Part shown: positions 18,045 to 25,654 of the stretch, one piece after another
Layout of the letters: each line of letters opens with the position of its first letter
Position numbering within the stretch: position 1 is the first letter of the stretch
Origin: Ardenticatena sp.
GTDB lineage: Bacteria; Chloroflexota; Anaerolineae; Ardenticatenales; Ardenticatenaceae
Direction: 5' to 3'
DNA: 36,659 nt
NCBI GenBank assembly: GCA_015487975.1
Contig: WFOS01000080.1
Span: forward strand, 1-36,659
Notes under the pieces: model-generated
What the model was told of the DNA's origin: nothing
Databases searched by the model: none
What the model saw: only the letters and a program-made list of their open reading frames with translations
Program-made: the position numbers and the translations under genes

Positions 18045-18073
18045 ATTATACGCTGAGACCGCCATTGACAGAA
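18045..18073 (-). promoter_or_regulatory. Promoter of the thiolase gene
   Basis: On the minus strand a perfect TATAAT (18045-18050) lies 17 bases from TTCTGT (18068-18073). It lies downstream of the truncated permease remnant. Confidence 0.5.
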
Positions 18074-18137
18074 GCGCATTCGCCTTCGGCATTCCAAAGC
18101 AGCACCAAGGCACAGCACCTCTCGATGGCTCTATCTG

Positions 18138-18395
18138 GATCGAACCGGCGATACTGCTATCCAGCCAGCGTGCCAGCCAATAGCCGCCCACGGCCGAAAA
18201 CACCCCAATGGCTGATGCAAGCCCCAACAACACCGACCGGCTGTCGGTGAGTAGATACGTCGCGGCTGGCGGCGCAATCATCAACGCCACCACAAAAATC
18301 GAGCTGACATGGCCGAACGCGCCCACTGTCGTGACCGACACCACGCTCATCAAGCCGTAGTGAAGCAGGGTTGGCGAAAAGCCCAGTGCCGCTGC
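18138..18395 (-). pseudogene. C-terminal remnant of a Mn/Zn-type ABC transporter permease
   Basis: In one minus-strand frame about 85 residues read as the end of an ABC-3 family (SitC/MntB/ZnuB-like) permease: ALGFSPTLLHYGLM, SVVSVTTVGAFGHVSSIF, VVALMIAPPAATYLLT and YWLARWLDSSIAGS. The start of the gene is missing, and the part after SIAGS departs from the family, where about 25 more residues are normally expected. The fragment is joined at its 5-prime side, out of frame, to the beginning of a substrate-binding-protein gene. It cannot produce a working permease. Confidence 0.7.
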
Positions 18396-18594
18396 CCATC
18401 AGCGCGATCACTGGCACCATCTCTCCACCCACCTGTCGCACCGCATCCGCCAACATGCCGGTTGTCGTCATAACATGCAACCAACCATCATCCACAAAGC
18501 CAGAGGCTCGCGCAGGGGCGCACGCGCCAACCATGAAAAGGCTCAGGGCCAGTACCAGCAACAGATGCCAATTTTTCCGATGGGGCATATGCAT
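18382..18594 (-). pseudogene. N-terminal remnant of a metal-binding lipoprotein (ZnuA/MntA/SitA-like)
   Basis: About 71 residues show a lipoprotein signal (hydrophobic stretch ending LFMVGAC) and the start of a cluster A-I metal-binding protein: VMTTTGMLADAVRQVGG followed by VIALMGSGTG, where intact members continue with MGPGVDPHLY and further metal ligands. After about 18382 the frame reads out-of-frame permease sequence and stops at 18157. The histidine-bearing core of the protein is gone. The promoter and operator region upstream is still recognisable. The gene is a deletion product. Confidence 0.7.
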
Positions 18595-18610
18595 GGTGCC
18601 TTCCAGAGCA

Positions 18611-18630
18611 TTTTTAGGCTTGCCTCACAA
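18611..18630. promoter_or_regulatory. DtxR/MntR-like operator, promoter-proximal
   Basis: The imperfect inverted repeat TTTTTAGGC-TT-GCCTCACAA (7 of 9 symmetric positions) resembles operators of the DtxR/MntR family, whose half-sites contain TTAGGC or TTAGGT. It overlaps the expected transcription start of the leftward promoter of the transporter remnant. The assignment is by resemblance. Confidence 0.45.
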
Positions 18631-18658
18631 TGTATCGGCCAACCACGAATTTAGCCAA
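18629..18658 (-). promoter_or_regulatory. Surviving promoter of the deleted metal transporter
   Basis: On the minus strand TTGGCT (18653-18658) and TACATT (18629-18634) are 18 bases apart. Operator-like inverted repeats overlap both ends of it. Confidence 0.45.
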
Positions 18659-18669
18659 ATCTAAAATTC
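18647..18669. promoter_or_regulatory. Second operator-like inverted repeat, over the -35 region
   Basis: GAATTTAG and CTAAAATTC flank six bases; the core TTTAG-N6-CTAAA is a perfect inverted repeat. It overlaps the -35 hexamer of the leftward promoter and resembles the TTTAG/CTAAA halves of DtxR-family sites. Confidence 0.4.
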
Positions 18670-18697
18670 AATCGGCACGGGCATTTTTTCCACATGC

Positions 18698-18726
18698 TTG
18701 AACTCCCCTACTCTGCCTGTTAGAAT
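18698..18726 (+). promoter_or_regulatory. Promoter of the M24-family gene
   Basis: TTGAAC (18698-18703) and TAGAAT (18721-18726) are 17 bases apart. The open frame technically extends up to this -35 box, so transcription from here excludes that early start and supports the ATG at 18758. Confidence 0.65.
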
Positions 18727-18757
18727 GCCTGAAAGGCAACAACCGGGTGGAGGAAAT

Positions 18758-19939
18758 ATGCGCATCACCACACACGAATACGACATCCGTTGCAAAACAC
18801 TGGTGGCGGCTTTGCGAGCCGAAGGGTGGCGTGGCGCTGTCCTGTTCGACCGCGACTACATTCTCTACTACACCGGGTTCGCATTCATTCCGACTGAGCG
18901 CCCCATTGCGCTGGTGCTCAACACGTCTGGCGAACGCGTGTTGCTGGTACCACGCCTGGAACGCGAACACGCCGAGGCACACGCCCATGTTCACAACGTC
19001 GAAACATATCCCGAATACCCCGACACCACACATCCCATGGTCTTTTTGGCGAATATCATCGACGCTCTGGGAATGAGTGGCGTGCTGGCCGCCGACCACG
19101 ATGGGTACCCCTGGATGTTAGGGTATCGGGGTCCTTCGCTGACCGAGCTGGTCGGCGTCCCCCCTGGGAACGTGCGCCCATTGGTCGAAGCACAGATGAT
19201 GATCAAAAGCTCGGTTGAAGTGGCGCTGATTCGCGAAAGTGTGAAGTGGGCAAACCTGGCGCACACCTTGTTGCAACGCTACACGCACGTTGGCGCCACC
19301 GAAACCGAAGTCAGCCAGCGTGCCAGCGATGAAGCCACACGCGCCATGCTCGATGCCATTGGCCCCATCTACCGTGCGCAAAGCACCTTTGTGCATGGGG
19401 CGCATGCGGGCTATCGGGGGCAAATCGGGCGGCAATCGGCCATCCCCCATGCGCTGGCCAATAATCTCACGTTCCAGGTAGGGGATGTCCTCGTCACAGG
19501 GGCTTCCGCCCCGGTGTGGGGCTACCTTTCCGAACTGGAACGCACGCTCATTGTGGGCCCCCCATCCGATGCGCAAAAACGTTTTTTCGATGCCATGTGC
19601 ACGTTGCAAGAAATCGCGCTGCACGCCATGCGCCCCGGTATCACCTGCGCGGATGTCGACCGCACTGTGCGTGCGGCCTACGAACAGCTAGGCATTGCCG
19701 ACACCTGGCGACACCACACGGGGCACGCCATCGGCCTGCGCTACCATGAAGGGCCCTTCCTGGATGTGGGCGACAACACGGTTCTGCAACCCGGCATGGT
19801 CTTCACGGTGGAGCCAGGTGTGTATGTGCCCGGATTGGGCGGTTTCCGCCATTCCGACACAGTGCTCATCACCGAGGATGGCATCGAGGTGTTGACCTAC
19901 TATCCGCGCGACCTCGACGCGCTCACAATCCCAGTCTGA
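18758..19939 (+). CDS. M24-family (creatinase/Xaa-Pro peptidase-like) protein with altered metal site
   Basis: This 393-residue protein has the creatinase N-terminal domain followed by the pita-bread fold of Xaa-Pro peptidases. Of the five metal ligands of active M24 peptidases, His323 (HTGHAIG) and Glu352 (TVEPGVY) are present. The first Asp is replaced by Gly248 (VTGASA where peptidases have IDLGA), the second Asp by Glu259 (SELERT for SDITRT), and the last Glu by Ser366 (RHSDT for RIEDT). A normal dimetal centre is therefore unlikely. The protein could be a metal-independent C-N hydrolase like creatinase or ectoine hydrolase, or a non-enzymatic relative. GGTGGAGGAAAT precedes the ATG. The gene has its own promoter and terminator. 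Confidence 0.85.
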   Translation: MRITTHEYDIRCKTLVAALRAEGWRGAVLFDRDYILYYTGFAFIPTERPIALVLNTSGERVLLVPRLEREHAEAHAHVHNVETYPEYPDTTHPMVFLANIIDALGMSGVLAADHDGYPWMLGYRGPSLTELVGVPPGNVRPLVEAQMMIKSSVEVALIRESVKWANLAHTLLQRYTHVGATETEVSQRASDEATRAMLDAIGPIYRAQSTFVHGAHAGYRGQIGRQSAIPHALANNLTFQVGDVLVTGASAPVWGYLSELERTLIVGPPSDAQKRFFDAMCTLQEIALHAMRPGITCADVDRTVRAAYEQLGIADTWRHHTGHAIGLRYHEGPFLDVGDNTVLQPGMVFTVEPGVYVPGLGGFRHSDTVLITEDGIEVLTYYPRDLDALTIPV

Positions 19940-19969
19940 GCATCCAGCAACGTTGACTTTGCCTGTTCC

Positions 19970-19991
19970 AGCGCCCGCATGGGCGCTTTTT
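19970..19991 (+). terminator. Rho-independent terminator after the M24-family gene
   Basis: The 7-base arms AGCGCCC and GGGCGCT enclose a 4-base loop and run into TTTTT. Confidence 0.85.
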
Positions 19992-20011
19992 CGGTCGGCA
20001 AACGGCACACT

Positions 20012-20039
20012 TTGCCAAACCAGACACAAGCCATATGCT
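20012..20039 (+). promoter_or_regulatory. Possible promoter of the S9 peptidase gene
   Basis: TTGCCA (20012-20017) and TATGCT (20034-20039) are 16 bases apart and lie between the preceding terminator and the start codon at 20076. Confidence 0.4.
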
Positions 20040-20075
20040 CTCTGGCACACAACCAACAACACAACGAGGTGGGCG

Positions 20076-21872
20076 ATGGACATTCCCTTCGAGCGATTTT
20101 TGCATGTTCGACACGCCTATAACGGTACACTTGGGCCGCGCAATCAGCTGGCGTTCCTGTCGAACATGACTGGGGTGGCACAACTCTGGCGACTGGATGC
20201 TCCGCAACGCTGGCCTGACCAGCTGACGTTCGACACCGAGCGTGTCACCGCAGCGTTCTACAACCCGACACGTCCTATCATCGCCTTCCTGCGCGACCGT
20301 GGCGGCAACGAGATGGAACAAATCTTCGTGCTCGACGAAGATGGGTCGCACGAGCGTATGCTCACCAACGCCCCCGACTACAAACACATCTTCGGCAGTT
20401 GGTCGCCCGATGGCGCTGCCCTCACCTGGAGCGCCAACACCCGCCGCGTGACAGATTTCGACGTGTACGTACACGACCTGGGCAGCGGAGAAACCCGTCG
20501 CGTGTACGAAGGCGAAGGCTGGCACTATGCCGCCGCCTGGCTCCCCAATGGCGAACACCTGCTCATCGGACATCTCACCAGCAACATGAACAACGACCTC
20601 TCCCTGCTCAACCTGCACACGGGTGATGTCGAGCACCTGACGCCGCACACGGGGGACGCCCGTTACTACACGCCACGCCCCACATCCGACGGGCGCGGTT
20701 TCTTTCTGCTGTGCGACGAAGGGCGCGAATTTCTCAACCTGGCGTTTTACGACCTGCATACCCGCACCCTGCGCTTTTTGGAAGAACACCCGTGGGACCG
20801 CACCGCGCTCGACCTGAGCCACGATGGTGCATGGCTTGCCACGGTCTCGAACGAAGACGGCATCAGTCTGGTGCAAGCAGGCCCACCAGGAGGACCATAC
20901 CACACGATTGAGACGCTCGATATGCCAGTTGTGAGTGGGGTTTCGTTTGCACCAAACGCCCCGCTTTTCACCCTTACCGTCCAGAACTATGCGCACCCCC
21001 TCGATGTCTGGGTTGCCGACGCCGTCAGCGCCACTGCCCTTCGCTGGACGCAGAGCAGCCGTGCCGGTTTGCAAGACGAGAACTTCATACCACCCGAGCG
21101 CGTACATTTCCGCAGTTTCGACGGGCTGACCATCCCAGCGTTCTACTTCCGCCCCCGTCAAGGCACCCCACCTTACCCGGTTGTCATCCTCATCCATGGG
21201 GGCCCCGAAAGCCAGTTCGTGCCTTCATTCAACCCCGTCATCCAGTATCTGGCGAATGAAGGCTACGCCATCCTTGCGCCAAATGTGCGCGGCAGTACCG
21301 GCTACGGTCGCACTTACACACACCTGGACGACGTGCGCAAGCGCATGGACGCCGTCGCCGATTTGAAAGCCGCCTACGAATGGCTGGTGAACGAAGGGCA
21401 GGCCGACCCCCACCGTATCGCGCTGATGGGCGGCAGCTATGGCGGCTTCATGGTGCTGGCCGGGCTGACCACCTACCCCGAGCTGTGGGCAGCCGGCGTG
21501 GACATCGTTGGGATCGCCAACTTTGTCACCTTCCTCGAAAATACCGGCCCCTGGCGACGTGCCTTGCGCGAAAAAGAATACGGTTCATTGGAACACGATC
21601 GCGAGTTTCTGGAATCCATCTCGCCTCTCAACCACGTTGACCGCATTCGCGCCCCACTCATGGTCATTCACGGAGCAAACGACCCGCGGGTGCCTCTGAG
21701 CGAAGCCGAGCAAATTGTCGCGGCTTTGCGAACCCGTGAAGTGCCTGTGGAATATCTTGTCTATCAGGATGAAGGCCATGGCCTGGCACGCCTGAACAAT
21801 CGACTGGATGCCTATCCGCGCATTGCTGCATTTCTCAATCGTTATGTCAAGCAGCATCCTACCGACCATTGA
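20076..21872 (+). CDS. S9-family prolyl oligopeptidase / acylaminoacyl-peptidase
   Basis: This 598-residue serine peptidase has an N-terminal beta-propeller (about residues 1-330, with repeats such as FIVAFLRDRGGNEMEQIFVLD and GSWSPDGAALTWSA) that limits access to the active site, and a C-terminal alpha/beta-hydrolase domain. The catalytic triad is Ser454 (GGSYGGF), Asp536 (GANDPRVP) and His568 (DEGHGL). The oxyanion block HGGPESQF is at about 373-380. No signal peptide is seen, so it probably trims short peptides in the cytoplasm. The ATG at 20076 has GAGGTGGG just upstream; the longer frame begins before the previous terminator and is rejected. The amidinotransferase-fold gene follows after 32 bases. 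Confidence 0.93.
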   Translation: MDIPFERFLHVRHAYNGTLGPRNQLAFLSNMTGVAQLWRLDAPQRWPDQLTFDTERVTAAFYNPTRPIIAFLRDRGGNEMEQIFVLDEDGSHERMLTNAPDYKHIFGSWSPDGAALTWSANTRRVTDFDVYVHDLGSGETRRVYEGEGWHYAAAWLPNGEHLLIGHLTSNMNNDLSLLNLHTGDVEHLTPHTGDARYYTPRPTSDGRGFFLLCDEGREFLNLAFYDLHTRTLRFLEEHPWDRTALDLSHDGAWLATVSNEDGISLVQAGPPGGPYHTIETLDMPVVSGVSFAPNAPLFTLTVQNYAHPLDVWVADAVSATALRWTQSSRAGLQDENFIPPERVHFRSFDGLTIPAFYFRPRQGTPPYPVVILIHGGPESQFVPSFNPVIQYLANEGYAILAPNVRGSTGYGRTYTHLDDVRKRMDAVADLKAAYEWLVNEGQADPHRIALMGGSYGGFMVLAGLTTYPELWAAGVDIVGIANFVTFLENTGPWRRALREKEYGSLEHDREFLESISPLNHVDRIRAPLMVIHGANDPRVPLSEAEQIVAALRTREVPVEYLVYQDEGHGLARLNNRLDAYPRIAAFLNRYVKQHPTDH

Positions 21873-21904
21873 AACATCCTCGAAGAGCGACGAAGGAGTC
21901 GAGT

Positions 21905-22792
21905 ATGATGACGGCATCGCAAAAACGTTACACAGCCCTTGACCGGTTCCACGTGTTTGCTGATTCCGAAGTGGGCGAATTGCAGCGCGTGCTGCTAGGC
22001 CCCATCGACCATTGGTACATGACCGAACCCATCAACGAAAACGAACGGTACTTTTACAAGTACGATCCACCCCGCCTGGACCGCATGAAGGCACAACAAC
22101 ACGCATTCGTCGAAGCCTTGCAACGCGAAGGCGTGGCGATTGAGTGGGTGCCCCCTCGCCAGGATTCGCCACAACAGGTCTTCACCCGCGATATTGCCTT
22201 CGTCATTCACGACACACTCGTGGTCTCATCGCTGAAAGAAGCGGTACGCCGCCACGAAACCAAGGCACTCACCCCCCTGTTATCGCGCATTGAAAGCCCC
22301 ATTCTGCACGTCAGCGCCGGCGTCCTCGAAGGCGGCGACATCATGCTCGATGGCGATACCATCTACGTCGGATTGAGCATCCGCACCGACACAAGCGGAC
22401 TGGGCTGGGTGCAGGAACACTTCGGCACGCGCTACGAAGTGCGTGGCGTGCGCCTGCGCCCCCCTTTCTTGCATCTGGATGTGGTGTTCAATCGTGTGGG
22501 CAAAAACCTAGCGCTCATCTACCCCGACGCCATCGAGGAATCTGCGCTCACCTACCTGCAAAGACGCTACACCTGTTTCGCCGTCACCGAAGACGAACAA
22601 TTTCACCTGGGCACCAACGTCGTCTCGCTTTCGCCCGACACGGTCATCTCCGACCCACGCCATGAGCGTATCAACACGTGGCTGCGCGAACAGGGCATTC
22701 GCGTCATCGAAGTCGCCTATGATGAAATTGCCAAGCTGGGTGGCGCGTTTCGGTGCAGTACGTGCCCGCTGGTGCGTGCCCCCATGCGCTAG
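21905..22792 (+). CDS. Amidinotransferase/DDAH-fold hydrolase
   Basis: This 295-residue protein belongs to the guanidino-group modifying superfamily of dimethylargininases, arginine deiminases and amidinotransferases. The likely catalytic set is Glu142 and Asp145 (LEGGDIM), His190 (FLHLDVVF) and Cys284 (GGAFRCSTCPL); TRDIAFV is the usual substrate-side motif. The length is between DDAH (about 260-285) and arginine deiminase (about 400), so a dimethylargininase-like reaction, releasing citrulline and an amine, is the best general guess. A second cysteine, Cys287, sits beside the catalytic one. The ATG at 21905 follows GAAGGAG. It is probably co-transcribed with the S9 peptidase, which could supply modified arginine from peptides; that link is inference. 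Confidence 0.85.
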   Translation: MMTASQKRYTALDRFHVFADSEVGELQRVLLGPIDHWYMTEPINENERYFYKYDPPRLDRMKAQQHAFVEALQREGVAIEWVPPRQDSPQQVFTRDIAFVIHDTLVVSSLKEAVRRHETKALTPLLSRIESPILHVSAGVLEGGDIMLDGDTIYVGLSIRTDTSGLGWVQEHFGTRYEVRGVRLRPPFLHLDVVFNRVGKNLALIYPDAIEESALTYLQRRYTCFAVTEDEQFHLGTNVVSLSPDTVISDPRHERINTWLREQGIRVIEVAYDEIAKLGGAFRCSTCPLVRAPMR

Positions 22793-22810
22793 CGTTCGTG
22801 AACGTTTTTT
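22791..22810 (+). terminator. Short terminator overlapping the stop codon
   Basis: AGCGTT and AACGTT form a 6-base stem (one G-U pair) with loop CGTG and a following run of T residues. The stem includes part of the stop codon of the preceding gene. It is short, so moderate support. Confidence 0.45.
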
Positions 22811-22897
22811 CAAAAAGATGCTATGACAAAACGAGCCACCGTTCATACACCCGCCATACACTGAGGCCATCCAACACCAACCTGGGAGGAAGAACAT

Positions 22898-25564
22898 ATG
22901 CGGTGGCGTTTTCTTGTAACCATGACCGTTGTGCTGTTCGCGTTCGCACTTGTGCGTGGCTTTCCGTCCACAGCCCGCTCGGCAACATCCACCCGCGTGG
23001 GCACATGGCAATTGGAGCCCGTCACCCTGATAGGGGGCGACGTGGAAGGGTTTCGGTTTCAGGGGAACGGGCTGCAACTCGTGCAGCCCTTCGATGGTGA
23101 AGGACGTTTCATCACGCCCCCCATCCAGACCGATTTCGAGTTCGTCGGGCTGGGGTTGACATGGCGCACCCCACTTCCCGAAGGGGTCGAAACCCGCGTG
23201 CTGGTGCGCACCAGTCTGGACGGGAAGACTTGGAGCGAATGGGACGCCCTGTCGAGCGACGGGTTGGACGCCCCCGACGGAGCCCCCAACACCGGCACGA
23301 ATTTCTATGTTGGGCGAGGGCGTTGGTTTCAGCTTCAGATTGCCGCCAAAGGCACGTCGCCCATGGTGCTGTTCGATGGTCTGACCGTCACCTACCTGGA
23401 CACCAGCAATGGGCCGCTGGCGGCTGATATGGCCTGGCCATCGGCTGCTGAGGTAGGCGAGCCTGTGGTGATTTCACGCGCCGAATGGGGCGCGGATGAA
23501 TCGCTACGCTTCGACGCCTACGGCAACGAGATCTGGCCCCGCGAGTACATCATCCCGCGCAAGGTCTTCATCCACCACACCGCCGGCTCCAATACCATTC
23601 CCGACCCAGCCGCAGCAGTGCGTGCGGTCTACTACTTCCACGCCGTCACGCGCGGCTGGGGCGATATTGGCTACAACTTTGTGGTGGATCAACAGGGGCG
23701 CATCTATCAGGGACGCTACGGGGGTGAGATCGACCGCCGCATTGTCGTTGGCGGGCATACGCTGGGCTACAATTACAGCAGCATGGGCATCTCGGTACTG
23801 GGCAATTTCGAAAGCAGCGCAGGCGGTATCCCCCTTCCCCCCGCTGCCGAAGACGCCATCGAAACGTTCGTGGCGGCGCGATGTCAACGCTACGGCATTC
23901 ATCCGCTGGAAGGTGGCGCCATCGAGGGGACATGGTTCCCCTACGGCGTGCTCGGCCACCGCGACGCTGGCACCACCAGCTGCCCCGGCGACCTGGCCTA
24001 CGCCCGCCTGGACGATATGCGCACCACCATGACAACGTACATCGAAAGTATGACGCCCGAACTCTACTTCAGCCATCCCGTGGATGGTGAACGGTTGACG
24101 ACACGGCTGGACATGGAAGTGCTTGCCAGCCCAACCATCGACAAAGTCACCATGCTGCTCGATGGCACAGTGGTGGATGAAGATGCCACACGCCCCTTCA
24201 ACTTCACACTCGACCCCGCTGTTTGGCCAGCGGGTACGCATACGCTGACAATGCGGGGCACAACCAGCACGGGGCAAACCGTGGAAGAAACACGCACGTT
24301 TACCTTTGCCAGCGCTTCCCCTCCGCCAACAGTCGCGCCCCCTACCTGTACGAACCTGCTGCGCAACGGCTCGATGGAAGCCGACACAGACTGGATCTTC
24401 ACCACAGCCGACGATGATGTACTCACCGTGAGCGCATCGTATGCGCCGGTACCACGTTCGGGGGCGCGAAGCATCTTGACGGGTATGCCACCGGGTATGT
24501 TGACGTTCGGCTCGCGGTACTCATCGGCACGCCAGACCGTCACGCTCCCGACCCAAACGCCCATCACGTTGCGTGTCTGGTATCGCCCCTTCCACGAAGA
24601 ATCGCCCGGCAACGACCATCAATACATCGCCATCATCGAAGCCGATGGCACATTCGTGCCATTGCTGGACACACTGCAAAACACGCAAACATGGACACTC
24701 TTTACCGCCGACCTGAGTGCCTATGCCGGACAAACCGTAACCATCTACCTGGGAACGATGAACGATGGCGTTGGCGGCGCCACACAAACCTATTTCGACG
24801 ATGTCGAACTTTGCGCAGGCAACGCACCAACCACCACGCCAACCCCAACCCAGACACCGACGCCCCTGCCCACAGCCACAGCCACACCCACGCCCAATGT
24901 CTCTCCCACGCCCACACCCACGAACATGGTGCCGCGCGCCTTCCTGCCCGCCATCTTCCGCTCGCTGCCACCCACACCAACACCATCACCTACGCCGAGC
25001 GCCACACCAACGCCGCTACCGTCACCAACGGTGGTTGGCCCATCGCCCACCCCCACACCAACGCCGACCGCCACAGCCATACCAACAGCCACGCCAGTCG
25101 CCTGCAACAACCTTCTCGTCAATGGCGGCATGGAAAACGACAGTGGTTGGGCGTTGACCAACAATGAAACCCCCGCGCAGTACACCAGCGTGGCGCATAG
25201 TGGCGCACGCGGCATACGCACAGGGGCGTTGACCGATACCTACGTGCCCGGTGTGCGCTATTCCTCCGCTCGTCAAACGATCACACTGCCTGCGGGGCAA
25301 TCGGCGACGTTGCGTCTCTGGTATCGCCCGGAATACGATTCGAACCCCGGCAATGACCGTCAGTACATTGCCATCATCGAAGCCGATGGCACGTTCGTGC
25401 CGCTGCTGAGCACGCTGCAAAACGCCCGAACATGGCTCTTCTTCGAAGCCGACCTGAGCGCTTACGCTGGGCAAACCATCACCGTCTATCTCGGCACTGT
25501 CAACGATGGTGTCGGTGGCGTCAGTCGAACCTATTTCGACGATGTTGAGGTATGTGCCCCATAA
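22898..25564 (+). CDS. Secreted PGRP-type N-acetylmuramoyl-L-alanine amidase with two C-terminal jelly-roll-like domains
   Basis: This 888-residue protein starts with a signal peptide (about residues 1-28). A beta-rich segment follows (about 30-175), then an amidase_2/PGRP domain (about 190-385) that should cleave the bond between N-acetylmuramate and L-alanine. Its zinc ligands are visible as His226 (HHTAGS), His354 (GHRD) and Cys362 (SCPGD). Next comes an Ig-like segment (about 390-470) and two copies of a carbohydrate-binding-module-like domain (484-639 and 736-888). A linker very rich in Pro and Thr (640-735) separates them and contains the motif RAFLPAIFR. The ATG follows a GGGAGGAAG site. 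The amidase probably acts on the cell's own or foreign peptidoglycan outside the cell. Confidence 0.9.
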   Translation: MRWRFLVTMTVVLFAFALVRGFPSTARSATSTRVGTWQLEPVTLIGGDVEGFRFQGNGLQLVQPFDGEGRFITPPIQTDFEFVGLGLTWRTPLPEGVETRVLVRTSLDGKTWSEWDALSSDGLDAPDGAPNTGTNFYVGRGRWFQLQIAAKGTSPMVLFDGLTVTYLDTSNGPLAADMAWPSAAEVGEPVVISRAEWGADESLRFDAYGNEIWPREYIIPRKVFIHHTAGSNTIPDPAAAVRAVYYFHAVTRGWGDIGYNFVVDQQGRIYQGRYGGEIDRRIVVGGHTLGYNYSSMGISVLGNFESSAGGIPLPPAAEDAIETFVAARCQRYGIHPLEGGAIEGTWFPYGVLGHRDAGTTSCPGDLAYARLDDMRTTMTTYIESMTPELYFSHPVDGERLTTRLDMEVLASPTIDKVTMLLDGTVVDEDATRPFNFTLDPAVWPAGTHTLTMRGTTSTGQTVEETRTFTFASASPPPTVAPPTCTNLLRNGSMEADTDWIFTTADDDVLTVSASYAPVPRSGARSILTGMPPGMLTFGSRYSSARQTVTLPTQTPITLRVWYRPFHEESPGNDHQYIAIIEADGTFVPLLDTLQNTQTWTLFTADLSAYAGQTVTIYLGTMNDGVGGATQTYFDDVELCAGNAPTTTPTPTQTPTPLPTATATPTPNVSPTPTPTNMVPRAFLPAIFRSLPPTPTPSPTPSATPTPLPSPTVVGPSPTPTPTPTATAIPTATPVACNNLLVNGGMENDSGWALTNNETPAQYTSVAHSGARGIRTGALTDTYVPGVRYSSARQTITLPAGQSATLRLWYRPEYDSNPGNDRQYIAIIEADGTFVPLLSTLQNARTWLFFEADLSAYAGQTITVYLGTVNDGVGGVSRTYFDDVEVCAP
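24347..24814 (+). repeat. First copy of a duplicated domain in the amidase
   Basis: It encodes residues 484-639, starting CTNLLRNGSME and ending with YFDDVELCAG. It shares whole phrases with the second copy at 25103-25561, including YSSARQT, YIAIIEADGTFVPLL, ADLSAYAGQT and YLGT-NDGVGG. The high identity suggests a fairly recent internal duplication or gene conversion. Confidence 0.8.
25103..25561 (+). repeat. Second copy of the duplicated domain in the amidase
   Basis: It encodes residues 736-888, starting CNNLLVNGGMEN and ending YFDDVEVCAP at the stop codon. It is paralogous to the copy at 24347-24814. Confidence 0.8.
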
Positions 25565-25587
25565 GGCAAGCCACTTTCGAGAAATGA

Positions 25588-25623
25588 AAAGCCCTGCCGC
25601 GGGCTGCACCCGGGCAGGGCTTT
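25588..25623. terminator. Strong bidirectional terminator
   Basis: AAAGCCCTGCC and GGCAGGGCTTT form an 11-base stem that continues, after one bulged base, as CGGG/CCCG around a 5-base loop. A and T runs flank it. It separates the convergent amidase and yifB genes. Confidence 0.9.
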
Positions 25624-25654
25624 CGGTTTCTCTGACCTTGCTTCTGCAACATGT

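Noticed and set aside
16654..18183. A 509-residue open frame on the plus strand opposite the thiolase gene
   Set aside because: It is antisense to a thiolase with all catalytic motifs, a strong Shine-Dalgarno and normal length. The plus-strand product shows no recognisable domain and is explained by high G+C codon structure.
19923..21197. A 424-residue minus-strand frame opposite the S9 peptidase
   Set aside because: The opposite strand encodes the intact beta-propeller and part of the hydrolase domain; no motif is visible in the antisense product.
24830..25100. Short tandem repeats rich in CCACACC-like units, checked as a possible CRISPR or satellite
   Set aside because: There are no regular repeat-spacer units. 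The repeats encode the Thr-Pro linker of the amidase in frame.
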